The notes: generated by a model from the sequence alone, not told the origin. A DNA stretch of 64,000 nucleotides from Proteocatella sp041738345 (GCA_041738345.1 JBGSPX010000047.1:70903-134902), one strand, 5' to 3'. Positions 34,650 through 44,869 are shown, counted from the first letter of the stretch. Translations and numbers: made by a program.

Positions 34650-36038
34650 TTATTCCCAATTTTCAATTGCATTTTTTATAATAAAAATCCCATTAATTAG
34701 TTCTTCTTCGTCTTTAGGTGCAGTTATTGATATTCTTATTGCTTGAATCGGTTTCTCTGCACCTACAGAAAATCTTTCGGATGAATAAATCTGAACTCCT
34801 TTTTCAAAAACAATTTCTTCAAAACGTTTACTTTCAATTTTAGGTGGCAAAATTAACCATCTAAAAATGCATTCTTCACTGCCTTTTATGTCATAACCTT
34901 TTAGTAATTTATTTACTAATTTATTTCGCTTAATTGTTCGCTTTCTTCTCATAGTAATTATTTTATCCAAACATTCACTATCTATAATTCTTGATGCTAA
35001 CTCAAGTGTAAAATTAGATTGAGACAAATTTATGTTGTAAAGAGATGCTTGTAAATTTTCATAAAATTGAGCTGGGCTGATTATACAAGCCAGTCTCAAA
35101 GATGGAAGTACTGATTTTGAAAAACTTGCAATATAAAAAGTATTATTAGGTGCATAATTAGCTATAGGACTAATTATATTTTTCATAAGCAATGTATTTA
35201 TGCTATCTTCAATTATTAAAATATTATTTTTTATTGCAAATTCTGCTATAGCTTTTCGTCTTGATATGTTCATTACTTTTGCTGTTGGATTTTGAAAATC
35301 AGGAATAACATATATTGCTTTTATATTATCATTTTTACATGCATATGAAAGTCCTTCTATACTGATTTCTCCATCTAATTGCTTTATTGGCACAAGTTGT
35401 ATCCCTAACATTTTTGCTAGAGTCTTAAGTCCTGGGTATGTTAAGGGGTCTGTCCCAATTTTATCTCCAGGTTTAAAAACTCCCATTAAAATAGCTGCAA
35501 TTGCATTTTGTCCACCATTAGAGATTAGTAAATTTTCAACATTGGCATCATAATTGCATTTTTTTACAAATCTTATCATAGCTTCACTATACCACCTGGA
35601 AGTTTTCCCATAACTGTATTGAAAAATATCTCCCGAAGTTTGTTCATTAATCATATTTTTAAGCACTTCATTTACTTCAGATTGAGGATATGTTTCTGGC
35701 ATAACAGAACCCATCTCTATTACTTTTTTAGAATGTTCCTCTGGAATTAGATTTAATTTACTCTTCACATCATATGATACAAAAGTCCCTCTTCCAACGA
35801 TACCAAATATGATACCCTTTTTTTCACAAAGCTTAAATGCTCTTGATACTGTACTTACGTTTATATCAAGATAATCTGCGAGTTCTCTTTGTGGCGGAAG
35901 CTTTGTTCCTGGCAAAACAATCCCTTTTTCAATGTCTTTTTCAAGTTGATCTGCTAACGAAATATATAAAGAATTTTCATTATATATCCGTTTTGGCTTC
36001 CATGACATATAATAATTATCAAATGAATTTACTGGCAT
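34650..36038 (-). CDS. MocR-family (GntR-aminotransferase) regulator
   Basis: This 462-residue protein has an N-terminal GntR winged helix (about residues 20-90, PGTKLPPQRELADYLDINVS) and a class I aminotransferase domain with the PLP Lys in IASFSKSVLPSLRLACI. It is distinct from PdxR, and probably regulates the two PhzF genes downstream on the same strand. Its effector may be an amine or amino acid that reacts with PLP. Start follows AAGGAATTTTTA. Confidence 0.87.
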   Translation of the reverse strand: MPVNSFDNYYMSWKPKRIYNENSLYISLADQLEKDIEKGIVLPGTKLPPQRELADYLDINVSTVSRAFKLCEKKGIIFGIVGRGTFVSYDVKSKLNLIPEEHSKKVIEMGSVMPETYPQSEVNEVLKNMINEQTSGDIFQYSYGKTSRWYSEAMIRFVKKCNYDANVENLLISNGGQNAIAAILMGVFKPGDKIGTDPLTYPGLKTLAKMLGIQLVPIKQLDGEISIEGLSYACKNDNIKAIYVIPDFQNPTAKVMNISRRKAIAEFAIKNNILIIEDSINTLLMKNIISPIANYAPNNTFYIASFSKSVLPSLRLACIISPAQFYENLQASLYNINLSQSNFTLELASRIIDSECLDKIITMRRKRTIKRNKLVNKLLKGYDIKGSEECIFRWLILPPKIESKRFEEIVFEKGVQIYSSERFSVGAEKPIQAIRISITAPKDEEELINGIFIIKNAIENWE

Positions 36039-36085
36039 TAAAAATTCCTTTCTGTTTTATTTAATGCTATTTTAAATTTTATTAT

Positions 36086-37294
36086 TTAAAGCTCTACACA
36101 AAATTCAACTCCATCTTTAGTATTTTTTGCATAAATTTTTCCATTATGATTTTCAACTATAGCCTTTGCAATAGAAAGTCCGAGTCCAAACCCACCTGTA
36201 TTTCTATCTCTAGAGCTATCTTCTCTAAAAAATCTTTCAAAAATCTTTTCTTTATCCAATATGTTACTTCCTGAATTTTCTACTTTTAGCTTTATTTTAG
36301 CATCCTCATGGTGTAAGCTTATATTTATATATCCGCCTTCATTACAATTTTTAACTGCATTATCCATAAGCACTGCTAAAACTTGCTTTATAGAATTTTC
36401 ATCGCCTTTAAAAACTACGTCCTCTTGTATATCTATTTCTATAGCTTTATTTTCCTCATACAACAGCGACTCAAATGGAAGCACTATACTTTCTACTGCT
36501 TCACTTAAATTAAACTCATATTTTTCAAAATTATTATGTTCTATTTTCGCTAGATATAACATATCATGCACTAAATCATTCATTCGCTTAGTTTCACTTT
36601 TTATATAATTTAGCCACTTTAGATTTTCATCTAATACATTTCCTTGAGATAAAAGTACATCTACATTAGCGTCTATAACCGTTATCGGTGTTTTTAGTTC
36701 ATGACTAGCATCCGCTATAAACTGCTTTTGTTTTTCAAATGCAACTTCCACTGGCTTTATTGCCCAATTTGATAAATATTTTGAAATAAAATATATTACA
36801 AGCAGTAAAATCATTCCAATCACAGAAGTAGTAATTGCAAGTCTTGATTTCATATCTGTTTCAGCTTGATTATCTAAAAATACAATTATGCTTCCATATG
36901 GCTTTGGCTTAATTAAAAATTTTATATTTTTGTCTATATTTCCTACCTTTTGAGAGCTGCTTAGCACAATGTCTGTCATTGCTTTTATTTGTTCATAATC
37001 ATAGTCCAATCTAAATTCTGAAACCACTTCTATAATATTATAGTTATGGTCTAGCTTCACCGAAAAATTATTTATAGGTGCAAACTTTTCAGAAGGCATT
37101 TGTTCGCCTTTATCTTTACGTTTTACAACAGGATTGATTCCATCATTATCGGCTATATCTCTTATAATATTCATACTTTGTCTTTCACTGGTATGATTCA
37201 TTATTACATTTATAGATACAAATGTCACTAAGATTACGATAGTCATTATAGACATAATAATCATCATAAGTTTTTGTTTTAGTTTAATTATCAT
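36086..37294 (-). CDS. OmpR-type sensor histidine kinase
   Basis: This 402-residue kinase has helix 1 (about residues 10-32), an extracytoplasmic domain of about 120 residues, helix 2 (about 155-175), an H-box in FIADASHELKTPITVID and a full HATPase (MDNAVKNCNEGG, FGLGLSIAKAIVENH). Its start overlaps the response regulator gene by 11 bp. The pair is divergent from the VTC/DUF4956/CotH cassette, 140 bp away, and is the obvious candidate to regulate it. Confidence 0.9.
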   Translation of the reverse strand: MIIKLKQKLMMIIMSIMTIVILVTFVSINVIMNHTSERQSMNIIRDIADNDGINPVVKRKDKGEQMPSEKFAPINNFSVKLDHNYNIIEVVSEFRLDYDYEQIKAMTDIVLSSSQKVGNIDKNIKFLIKPKPYGSIIVFLDNQAETDMKSRLAITTSVIGMILLLVIYFISKYLSNWAIKPVEVAFEKQKQFIADASHELKTPITVIDANVDVLLSQGNVLDENLKWLNYIKSETKRMNDLVHDMLYLAKIEHNNFEKYEFNLSEAVESIVLPFESLLYEENKAIEIDIQEDVVFKGDENSIKQVLAVLMDNAVKNCNEGGYINISLHHEDAKIKLKVENSGSNILDKEKIFERFFREDSSRDRNTGGFGLGLSIAKAIVENHNGKIYAKNTKDGVEFCVEL

Positions 37295-37967
37295 CCGCTA
37301 CCTCCAGATAATACCCTAGACCTCTTGCCGTCTTTATGGATACTTTGGATTTTAAATGCTCCAGCTTTTTCCTTAAAAACGATATATATACTTCTACATT
37401 ATTATATTCTGCCTCGGAATCAAACCCCCATACTTTTTCAATTAATTTCTCTTTGGTTATTATATTACTTGGATTTTTCATAAAAAGTTCCATTATCTGA
37501 AATTCTTTTAAGCCTAATTTTATAAATTTTTTTTCAGTTGAAAGCTGGCAATTTGATAAATTTAAAATAATATCTCCAAAATAGACTTCATTATCTATTA
37601 CTATATCTGTATTTCGTCTAAGTACAGCTCTTACTCTTGCAAGCAATTCTTCAATCACAAATGGTTTAGTTATATAATCATCTGCCCCACAATCTAAGCC
37701 AATCACCTTGTCTGATATCTCACTTTTAGCTGTTAAAAGTATTATTGGCGTAGCTATTCCATTTTTTCGACATTCTTTTAAAACTGAAACTCCATCCTTT
37801 TTCGGGAGCATTATATCCAGTAAAATGAGGTCGTATACTCCACTTTTGATATAATCTACTCCATTTTCCCCATCAAATACTGTATCTACTATAAATTTAT
37901 TTTTTTCAAGCAGTTTTGATAATGCTTCTGCTAGAGCTTTTTCATCCTCTACTACTAATATTCTCAT
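37284..37967 (-). CDS. OmpR-family response regulator
   Basis: From the ATG behind AGAGGTGATAAAT the protein has 227 residues; a GTG 9 bp earlier overlaps the ribosome binding site. The receiver has EDE, the phospho-Asp in LILLDIMLPKKDG and the Lys of DDYITKPF. The winged helix covers about 130-225, ending KTARGLGYYLEV. Partner of the overlapping kinase. Confidence 0.92.
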   Translation of the reverse strand: MRILVVEDEKALAEALSKLLEKNKFIVDTVFDGENGVDYIKSGVYDLILLDIMLPKKDGVSVLKECRKNGIATPIILLTAKSEISDKVIGLDCGADDYITKPFVIEELLARVRAVLRRNTDIVIDNEVYFGDIILNLSNCQLSTEKKFIKLGLKEFQIMELFMKNPSNIITKEKLIEKVWGFDSEAEYNNVEVYISFLRKKLEHLKSKVSIKTARGLGYYLEVADDN

Positions 37968-38108
37968 ATTTATCACCTCTTTGATAAATTATATCACTTC
38001 AACCTTAAAATAATATTGAAAATTTTTAAAAGCTTTAAGATTATTTTAAGCTTATGGTAATACAATTAGCCCATAGAACATTATTTATTTTGACTGGAGG
38101 TGAAAAAT

Positions 38109-38786
38109 ATGAAATTCAGACATGAGCTTAAACACTATATAAATTATTTTGACTATATTATAATTTCAAATCGACTAAAACAGGTTATGGAAAATGATAG
38201 TTATGCAAATGAAAATGGTGAATATAAAGTAAGAAGTCTATATTTTGATAACTACAATGATAAAGTACTAAAAGAAAAACTCAATGGGGTAAATCACCGA
38301 GATAAATACCGAATAAGACTATACAATGATGATGCTTCATTTATAAGACTTGAAAAAAAATCTAAAATAAATGGACTATGTAAAAAAATAAGTAGCCGTA
38401 TTTCAAAAGAAGAAGTCAAGCTTATTTTAGATGGAAATATTGATTTTCTAAACACCAAAGAAAATTCATTATTCAACGAATTTTTTGAAAAGATGTCTAA
38501 AGAACTTTTAAAACCTAAAACTATAGTGGATTATATAAGAGAAAGTTATATATATCCTACCGGAAATGTAAGAGTTACTTTTGACAAATCTATAAAAAGT
38601 GGATTGAATTCAATCAATATATTGTCTTCTGAAATACCTACTCTTGAGACTTTAAACTCAAATCTTATTGTATTAGAGGTAAAATATGATGAGTTTTTAC
38701 CAGAATTAATTGCTGATATGCTTCAGATAAAAGAACGTAAAAATAGTTCCATATCTAAATACGCTTTATGCCGAATGTATAATTAA
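38109..38786 (+). CDS. VTC-domain protein (polyphosphate polymerase-like)
   Basis: From the ATG spaced 8 bp after GGAGG the protein has 225 residues. It starts with MKFRHELKHYINYFDYIIIS, then VRSLYFDNYNDKVLKEKLNGVNHRDKYRIRLY-type segments (about residues 42-72) and later RVTFDKSIKSGL and LEVKYDEFLP, the pattern of the VTC/CYTH-like triphosphate tunnel fold. In yeast the fold synthesises polyphosphate from ATP. It is first in a three-gene operon with DUF4956 and CotH, a grouping found in many bacteria, whose joint role is not established. Confidence 0.88.
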   Translation: MKFRHELKHYINYFDYIIISNRLKQVMENDSYANENGEYKVRSLYFDNYNDKVLKEKLNGVNHRDKYRIRLYNDDASFIRLEKKSKINGLCKKISSRISKEEVKLILDGNIDFLNTKENSLFNEFFEKMSKELLKPKTIVDYIRESYIYPTGNVRVTFDKSIKSGLNSINILSSEIPTLETLNSNLIVLEVKYDEFLPELIADMLQIKERKNSSISKYALCRMYN

Positions 38787-38823
38787 AAAATTTAATTATT
38801 TTTATTAAAAAGGAGATGTAACA

Positions 38824-39495
38824 ATGACATTTAACGATATTTTAAAATCAAGTTTTCTAGAAAAGGCTACAAGCCTTTCACTTATTGATATAGCTTTAGC
38901 TATGATAATTGCACTTGCACTTGGGCTATTTATAATGGCCGTTTATAAAAAAACTTTTAAAGGGGTTATGTACTCCCATAGCTTTTGTATATCACTTTTA
39001 GCTATGACGCTTATAACTACACTTATAATCCTTGCTATTACCTCAAATGTTATTCTTTCGCTCGGTATGGTCGGGGCACTATCTATTGTACGATTTAGAA
39101 GCGCTATAAAAGAACCCCTTGATATTGCATTTCTATTTTGGTCAATAAGCGCTGGTATTGTAAGTGGTGCAGGCCTAATATCACTTGCCGTTTTTGGTTC
39201 TATATTTATAGGTGTTATAATGGTGCTTTTTGTAAATAAAAGCTCTAATGATAATCCCTATATCCTAGTTGTAAATTGTGATGATGAAAGTAGTGAAAAT
39301 GAACTTGAAGCTTTATTAAGAAAAAATTTAAAAAGACATATAGTAAAATCTAAAACTGTATCCAAAGATGGAATAGAGCTAACGTTTGAAATCAGACTCA
39401 AAAACATAGCTACTAAATTTATAAATGAAATCTCTAATTTAAGTGGGGTAAAAAAGGCAGTACTTGTAAGCTACAATGGAGATTATATGGGATAG
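38824..39495 (+). CDS. DUF4956 membrane protein
   Basis: This 223-residue protein has four predicted helices in the first 135 residues (LALGLFIMAVY, SFCISLLAMTLITTLIILAI, the MVGALSIVRFRSAIKEPLDIAFLFW region, and LAVFGSIFIGVIMVLF) and a cytoplasmic alpha/beta tail. SMVGALSIVRFRxAIKEP is the DUF4956 signature. It resembles MgtC-like fold membrane proteins. Second gene of the VTC-DUF4956-CotH operon; it may anchor or export the product. Confidence 0.88.
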   Translation: MTFNDILKSSFLEKATSLSLIDIALAMIIALALGLFIMAVYKKTFKGVMYSHSFCISLLAMTLITTLIILAITSNVILSLGMVGALSIVRFRSAIKEPLDIAFLFWSISAGIVSGAGLISLAVFGSIFIGVIMVLFVNKSSNDNPYILVVNCDDESSENELEALLRKNLKRHIVKSKTVSKDGIELTFEIRLKNIATKFINEISNLSGVKKAVLVSYNGDYMG

Positions 39496-39505
39496 GAGGC
39501 ACGTT

Positions 39506-41200
39506 TTGATAAATGAAAAATATACTAAAAAAATAACTATTTTTTTTATAAGCTTTGTACTTTTATTTACTACACTTCTCTATAGCTTAAAAGCTGATAA
39601 TTCTAGCTCTGTAATCGCCTCAACTAATAATAGTGATTATGTATCTAAGGTATTAAAAAAAGATGAAGTTATAGAAATTGATATAATTGCAGATGAACAA
39701 AAATGGACGGATATGCTTGAAAATGCTTCTAAGGAAGAATATATATCTGCGGACGTTGTAATAAATGGCGAAAAAATATCTACTGTAGGTATTCGCCCAA
39801 AAGGAAATTCAAGCCTTAACATGGTAGCCTCAGATGAAACCACTGATAGATTCAGTTTTAAAATAGATTTTGATCAATACATCGATGGTCAAAATTTATA
39901 TGGCCTAAAAAAATTAGCCCTAAACAATATGATAGGTGATGCCAGTTATATGAAAGAGTATCTTTCTTATGACTTAATCTCCGAAATTGGAGTAAATACG
40001 CCTGCCTATTCATTTGCAAATATTACGCTTAATGGTCAGCCTTGGGGACTTTATCTTGCGGTCGAAGTCCTTGAAGAAGACTTTTTGTCTAGATACTATG
40101 GTTCTGATTATGGAAACCTCTATAAACCAGAAAGTACAATGGGTGGTATGGAAAAACCTGATGGTATGCAGGCTCCTCCTGACGGACAAACTCCTCCTAA
40201 TGAACAGGCTATTCCTGATGCAAATAGCTCCGCCACGCAAGAAGCCCCTTTTACTAAAAATCCTATGACCTCAAAAACTTCTAACGGTACTAATTTAGTT
40301 TATAATGGAGATGAATTAGAAAACTATAGTGGTATATTCGATAATGTAGTTACAAAATCTACTACGGAAAAGGATTTTACTAAAGTTGTAGAGATGATTA
40401 AAGCTCTAGACAAAGGTGAAGATCTTGAAAAATATCTTAATGTAGATGAAATTTTAAGATATTTTGCTGCAAATACTTTTTTAGTAAATCTAGACCATTA
40501 TGCTGGGACTATGAAGCACAATTATTATTTATATGAAAATCAGGGTATATTTGAAATATTACCTTGGGATTATAACTTATCATTTGGTGCCTTCCAACAT
40601 GGCAGTGCTTCTGAAATAATAAATTTCCCAATTGACAAGCCCTTTACAGATTCAGCAGAAAATACGCCTTTGATAGCTAAATTGTTAGAAGTAGATGAAT
40701 ATAAAGAAATTTATCATAAATACCTATTAGAGATAGTTCAAAACTATATTCAAGATGGAAAATTTGAAAATAAAATAAATTCACTGGATAAATTGATTTC
40801 TGAATATGTAATAAATGATAAAACTGCATTTTTCAACTATGCGGAATATAAAGCAGCTGTTGAAAACTTAAAAATATACGGTAATGATAGAGCCAAAAGT
40901 ATACTCTTACAATTAGACGGTTCTCAACCATCTGAAACTTATGGAACTCTAGAAACAAAATTAGATACCAAAGCACTTGGAAGTATGGGTGGTGATAAAA
41001 AAGGAGGAGACTTCAAAAAAGGTGATAAGCGTCCCGAAGCGCCTCCAAATACAGAAAATGGAAATACCCCTCCTAGTATAAAAAATACCCCTTCAGTTGA
41101 ACCTAAAGACTTAATTATACCTGCTGTTTCCATATTAAGCTTAATTATAGCGACTATAATAATCTATAAGTTTAGAAGAAAAAAATTCAATTCCAATTAA
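39506..41200 (+). CDS. CotH-family secreted kinase-like protein, membrane anchored
   Basis: The start is TTG, correctly spaced behind ATAGGAGG; no ATG fits. The 564-residue protein has an N-terminal helix, a CotH domain (IRPKGNSSLN, GLKKLALNNMIGD, LYLAVEVLEEDFL, KHNYYLYENQGIFEILPWDYNLSFGAF-type active segment around residues 345-370), and a C-terminal helix followed by FRRKK. Two Pro/Gly/Lys-rich low-complexity tracts interrupt it: one inside the domain (PDGMQAPPDGQTPPNEQ) and one before the anchor. The domain is therefore displayed outside. CotH kinases phosphorylate coat or surface proteins. Confidence 0.88.
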   Translation: MINEKYTKKITIFFISFVLLFTTLLYSLKADNSSSVIASTNNSDYVSKVLKKDEVIEIDIIADEQKWTDMLENASKEEYISADVVINGEKISTVGIRPKGNSSLNMVASDETTDRFSFKIDFDQYIDGQNLYGLKKLALNNMIGDASYMKEYLSYDLISEIGVNTPAYSFANITLNGQPWGLYLAVEVLEEDFLSRYYGSDYGNLYKPESTMGGMEKPDGMQAPPDGQTPPNEQAIPDANSSATQEAPFTKNPMTSKTSNGTNLVYNGDELENYSGIFDNVVTKSTTEKDFTKVVEMIKALDKGEDLEKYLNVDEILRYFAANTFLVNLDHYAGTMKHNYYLYENQGIFEILPWDYNLSFGAFQHGSASEIINFPIDKPFTDSAENTPLIAKLLEVDEYKEIYHKYLLEIVQNYIQDGKFENKINSLDKLISEYVINDKTAFFNYAEYKAAVENLKIYGNDRAKSILLQLDGSQPSETYGTLETKLDTKALGSMGGDKKGGDFKKGDKRPEAPPNTENGNTPPSIKNTPSVEPKDLIIPAVSILSLIIATIIIYKFRRKKFNSN

Positions 41201-41228
41201 AGTTGAATAATTTTTACTAAGTCAAAAA

Positions 41229-41274
41229 CAAACCTCTTTAAGAATCTTTAATTAGACTTCTTTTCAGAGGTTTG
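41229..41274 (+). terminator. Intrinsic terminator after the CotH gene
   Basis: CAAACCTCT and AGAGGTTTG form a 9-bp stem with long loop containing a second small stem. It could serve the convergent AraC gene too. Confidence 0.65.
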
Positions 41275-41298
41275 CTTTACTTTGTTTATTTAAAAAAA

Positions 41299-42171
41299 TC
41301 ATCTTATCGGAATATATATATCCATTTCTGAATTTTGATTGTTTATTCCTAGAAATCTTTCATCATAATACTCAAAATCTTCTCTTTTATCTATTTCTAC
41401 ATCTTTTTTAATAAGCCAAGTTCCACTTATAAAAGCATATGTGGTCTTTAGGGTATATATACTGCCAACATGTGTAAATACCGCATATTTCCCTTCCATA
41501 AGTTCTTTAGTTTCAAATTCAAATTTATCCATAAAACGTTCTGCTTCCATTCCTAAAAAATGAACAGTTTCGGTCTCTTTAGAAAATTTGTTTAGTTCAA
41601 AATCTGGATTTACTTCACAGATTCCATATTTGGGTTTAAATAATAAATTTTCATCTAATAAATCTAACTTTTCACTAAAATTTTGCCATGAATAAAATAA
41701 GGAATCATCTTTAAGCGAAGTACTGTATCTAATTCCATATAAGACTTTACTTTCTATTTCAACTATTTTAGGTTTTAAATTTACATTATCCACTAAGTGC
41801 TTGATTTGACTTATATTCCAATTAGTCTTATTTCCCACAATAGTTTCTATTCTATTTTTCCTATATATTGAAGGCGTAACTTTATATACTTTTTTAAACG
41901 CTCTACTAAAAGATTCCTGAGATTCAAATTGATACTGCACTGTAATATCTATGATTCTTTTATCTGTATACAAGAGTTCTTTAGCTGCCTTCGAAAGTCG
42001 CCTTAATCTTATATAATTTCCTACAGTTTCACCAAGAAACATTTCAAATATCCGATGAAAATGATAATATGAATATCCAGCCTCCCTCGCTACATCTTCA
42101 ACCTTTATATTTTCAGACAAGTTATTTTCTATATAAAATATAGCTTTTTCCAAGGGTTTTAAATAACTCAC
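41299..42171 (-). CDS. AraC-family regulator with GyrI-like effector domain
   Basis: The start chosen is GTG behind AGAGGTGAGATA, giving 290 residues and a 17-bp gap from the upstream gene; an ATG further up would overlap that gene. Two HTH motifs occupy residues 5-105 (VEDVAREAGYSYYHFHRIFEM and ITVQYQFESQESFSRAFKKV), followed by a GyrI/SOUL-type ligand domain (VHFLGMEAERFMDKFEFETKEL... KYAVFTH). Such proteins sense amphipathic small molecules. It is co-directional with the C45 protein gene, which it may control. Confidence 0.88.
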   Translation of the reverse strand: MSYLKPLEKAIFYIENNLSENIKVEDVAREAGYSYYHFHRIFEMFLGETVGNYIRLRRLSKAAKELLYTDKRIIDITVQYQFESQESFSRAFKKVYKVTPSIYRKNRIETIVGNKTNWNISQIKHLVDNVNLKPKIVEIESKVLYGIRYSTSLKDDSLFYSWQNFSEKLDLLDENLLFKPKYGICEVNPDFELNKFSKETETVHFLGMEAERFMDKFEFETKELMEGKYAVFTHVGSIYTLKTTYAFISGTWLIKKDVEIDKREDFEYYDERFLGINNQNSEMDIYIPIR

Positions 42172-42188
42172 TATCTCACCTCTACAAA

Positions 42189-43292
42189 TTACACCCACTC
42201 ATAAAAATCTACTGGAGATTTTTCATCCACAATTTCAACTTCAAATTCAGTATATCCTAAATCTGAATCTATTTCAAATCTTCTCCATTCGTTTAAACTT
42301 GGTGAGCCAAAACAAACCTCCACCGATTTTTCCTTAGGATCAAAAATCATCGCTCTAAGCGTTCCAAATATCTCTTCATAATAATTACAACATAGACCCT
42401 CAGGATATTTAGCTGAAGATAAATATTTTAAATCATCTACTGATACTTTTGGTTTTGAATCCAAAAACTTAGCTATCTGCTCATATCTCACTACAGAATT
42501 CTTCATACTAAGTGGACTTAAATGTTTTAGTTCCTCAAAATGAATATGATTAGTAGAATGAAGATAATTTTTTTCGCTTCTTTCATTTAGTTTTATATGA
42601 GCTTTATTCCCATCAAAGGTTTCCAGTAATGCTATATTGTCATTTGCATCTGCCAACATAAGATTTATATTATAGGCTATTGGCATTTCTCTTGAAAGTG
42701 CTATCGCTTCATCAACATTTTTGCAGTTTTCAAGTAGAGTTCTAATTACTGCCCAAAATTGAAGCCCTGTTATTGCAGGCTTTCTGCCAATCGTATTACT
42801 TACAGGAATTCCTGTAGAACTTTGTGCTACAACTAAACCATGTTCATTTAACCCATCTTCTCTTCCAAAATTAAGTATTGAAGCTCCCAAATGCTTATAT
42901 TTGCCATTTATACTTGTATGGCAGAGTTCCATGGGTTCATATTTTGGAGAAAATTCATAATTTCTAAGCATAAGCGTCTTTTTACATTCAGTTTTTGACG
43001 GAAGTAGAGCCGCTATACTGCATCCTGGTTTTAAATACGTCATAGCATAATATAAAGCTCTATTTGAAGCTATTCCAGTAGCTTCTGAAAAACCTTCTAT
43101 TTCTTCATTTATGCCTTGGCAATATTTATCAAATAATGTACGCACCACTTTCATTTCTTCTTTAGTGTAAATATCCTCTTTTATTTGACTAAGTTCTAAA
43201 AATTGAGGTGAAGCTTTACAAATTTCTCCCATAGCTTTCCCCACCTCATAATTAGTACCTGCTACTTTAATATACTTTGATTTAAGTTTCAT
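42189..43292 (-). CDS. C45-family autoproteolytic acyltransferase/amidase
   Basis: This 367-residue protein resembles acyl-CoA:6-aminopenicillanate acyltransferase-like (peptidase C45) Ntn hydrolases. The candidate N-terminal nucleophile is the Cys in YLKPGCSIAAL (about residue 91), to be exposed by self-cleavage; downstream are LRNYEFSP, LNEHGLVVAQSSTG and ALLETFDGNKA. No signal peptide is seen, so it acts in the cytoplasm. Substrates may be N-acyl amino acids or peptide amides. Operon with the downstream AraC gene. Confidence 0.82.
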   Translation of the reverse strand: MKLKSKYIKVAGTNYEVGKAMGEICKASPQFLELSQIKEDIYTKEEMKVVRTLFDKYCQGINEEIEGFSEATGIASNRALYYAMTYLKPGCSIAALLPSKTECKKTLMLRNYEFSPKYEPMELCHTSINGKYKHLGASILNFGREDGLNEHGLVVAQSSTGIPVSNTIGRKPAITGLQFWAVIRTLLENCKNVDEAIALSREMPIAYNINLMLADANDNIALLETFDGNKAHIKLNERSEKNYLHSTNHIHFEELKHLSPLSMKNSVVRYEQIAKFLDSKPKVSVDDLKYLSSAKYPEGLCCNYYEEIFGTLRAMIFDPKEKSVEVCFGSPSLNEWRRFEIDSDLGYTEFEVEIVDEKSPVDFYEWV

Positions 43293-43474
43293 ACGATTCT
43301 CCTTTTCTATTATCTATTTATGATTCTATTATCTCAATAATTAGAATTAAATTCCTGACATTTTCTGCTCTAATTTATATTAAAAATAATATTGCTTATT
43401 TGAAATCGATATGTTATTTTAAACTTAATTAACTATACGAATAATATGAAAAATTGACTTGGAGGAAACACCCT

Positions 43475-44785
43475 ATGAAAACAAAAATGCTGTCTTTGCT
43501 TTTAGCATCCAGTATGCTATTTTTAAGTTTTGGCGCTATACTTAATACTAGTTTTGCACTTAGCACCCCTAGCACCTCGCTTTGGAATTCTAACAAAGAG
43601 AAAAACAAAATTGTAGTTATAAGTGATATACATCTTGGAATTAAAGATGAATATACTGAAACACTTAAAAATCGTGCTGTTTTAATCAAATTTCTAAAAA
43701 ATCTACAAAATACATCAGATGTAAGAGAATTAGTAATTGCAGGAGATTTTTTAGATGAATGGTTTTTACCAGTTGATTACCCAAGCTATACAGATCAAAA
43801 ACAGTTTTATAAAGATGTAATTACAAACAATAAAGCCGTTATTCAAGAATTTAATAATCTTACAAAAAAAGGTATCAAATTAGTATATGTACCTGGTAAC
43901 CATGATATGATGCTAGAATATAGTATTTTAAAAGAAGCTATTCCTAAAATCATCATCGCCAGTGATAAACAAGGCCTTGGAACTTATTATACTGGAGATA
44001 GAAATGAAATCGCTATAGAGCATGGCCATCGTTATGATGTATTTTCAGCTCCAGATACTGTAACTAATGCTAAGCTATGTGGAAATGACGATACCATACT
44101 TCCAGCCGGATATTTCTATGCTCGTTATGCAGCTACATGGGTTTTAGAAGGTCGCCCCAAAGTAGAAAAAAATCTTCCAGTTGTTACTAATATACCAGAC
44201 AAGAGTAATACTGACCAATACGGTGCTTATGTTTATTATTCTATACTTAAAGATATATCAAAAAAAATTACCCCTTCAAATAAACTTGAGGATAAAATTT
44301 TTGATATGCATATAGCAGGATTTAATGATAAATATACCTATCTTGATTTTTACCCTGCTCAACAAAAAGATAACACTATTTCTGCCCCAGTACTATTTAA
44401 AAATATTCAAAGAACATGGGATGAACGCCAAAAACTCAATAATGTTAAAATTCCAAATAACTTCATCGAAGCTACCGCTGGCGCTTTAAATTGGGAATAT
44501 TATTTCAAACAAGCTAAAGTTCAGTATATTGATAATCCTAATGAAAATGTAGATGTAGTTGTATTTGGACATACTCATGTTCCTGTATATCAAAACATCG
44601 GAAATGGGAAATACTATGTAAATGACGGAACTTGGATAGATGACAACACTAATTATCCAGCAGCTGCGAGAACTTTTGCTGTAATAACTACTGGTGAAAA
44701 AGATACAGCTTTATTATATAGTTATAACGAAGACGGTTCTATTGTAGATATTAGTAAAAGCGTTAGCAAAAAATCAGAAAAATAA
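43475..44785 (+). CDS. Secreted metallophosphoesterase
   Basis: From the ATG behind TTGGAGG the protein has 436 residues with a signal peptide (residues 1-30, cleavage near SFALS). Calcineurin-type metal motifs are complete: VVISDIHLG, IAGDFLDEW, VPGNHDMM and VVFGHTHVP. Insertions rich in Lys and Asn separate the last two. It probably hydrolyses extracellular phosphomonoesters or nucleotides. It stands alone between two terminators. Confidence 0.88.
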   Translation: MKTKMLSLLLASSMLFLSFGAILNTSFALSTPSTSLWNSNKEKNKIVVISDIHLGIKDEYTETLKNRAVLIKFLKNLQNTSDVRELVIAGDFLDEWFLPVDYPSYTDQKQFYKDVITNNKAVIQEFNNLTKKGIKLVYVPGNHDMMLEYSILKEAIPKIIIASDKQGLGTYYTGDRNEIAIEHGHRYDVFSAPDTVTNAKLCGNDDTILPAGYFYARYAATWVLEGRPKVEKNLPVVTNIPDKSNTDQYGAYVYYSILKDISKKITPSNKLEDKIFDMHIAGFNDKYTYLDFYPAQQKDNTISAPVLFKNIQRTWDERQKLNNVKIPNNFIEATAGALNWEYYFKQAKVQYIDNPNENVDVVVFGHTHVPVYQNIGNGKYYVNDGTWIDDNTNYPAAARTFAVITTGEKDTALLYSYNEDGSIVDISKSVSKKSEK

Positions 44786-44798
44786 ATAAAATATATAC

Positions 44799-44846
44799 AA
44801 AAAAATATTGACTTAAAGCAAGCTACTTTAGGTCAATATTTTTTTG
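44799..44846. terminator. Intrinsic terminator, strong
   Basis: AAAAATATTGACTTAAAG pairs with CTTTAGGTCAATATTTTT, one mismatch, with A and T tracts on both sides. It separates convergent genes and can work in both directions. Confidence 0.88.
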
Positions 44847-44869
44847 GTTTAAGTTATTTATCTTATTTT

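Noticed and set aside
44799..44846. Long hairpin as a mobile-element repeat
   Set aside because: Flanking A and T tracts and position between convergent gene ends fit a terminator.
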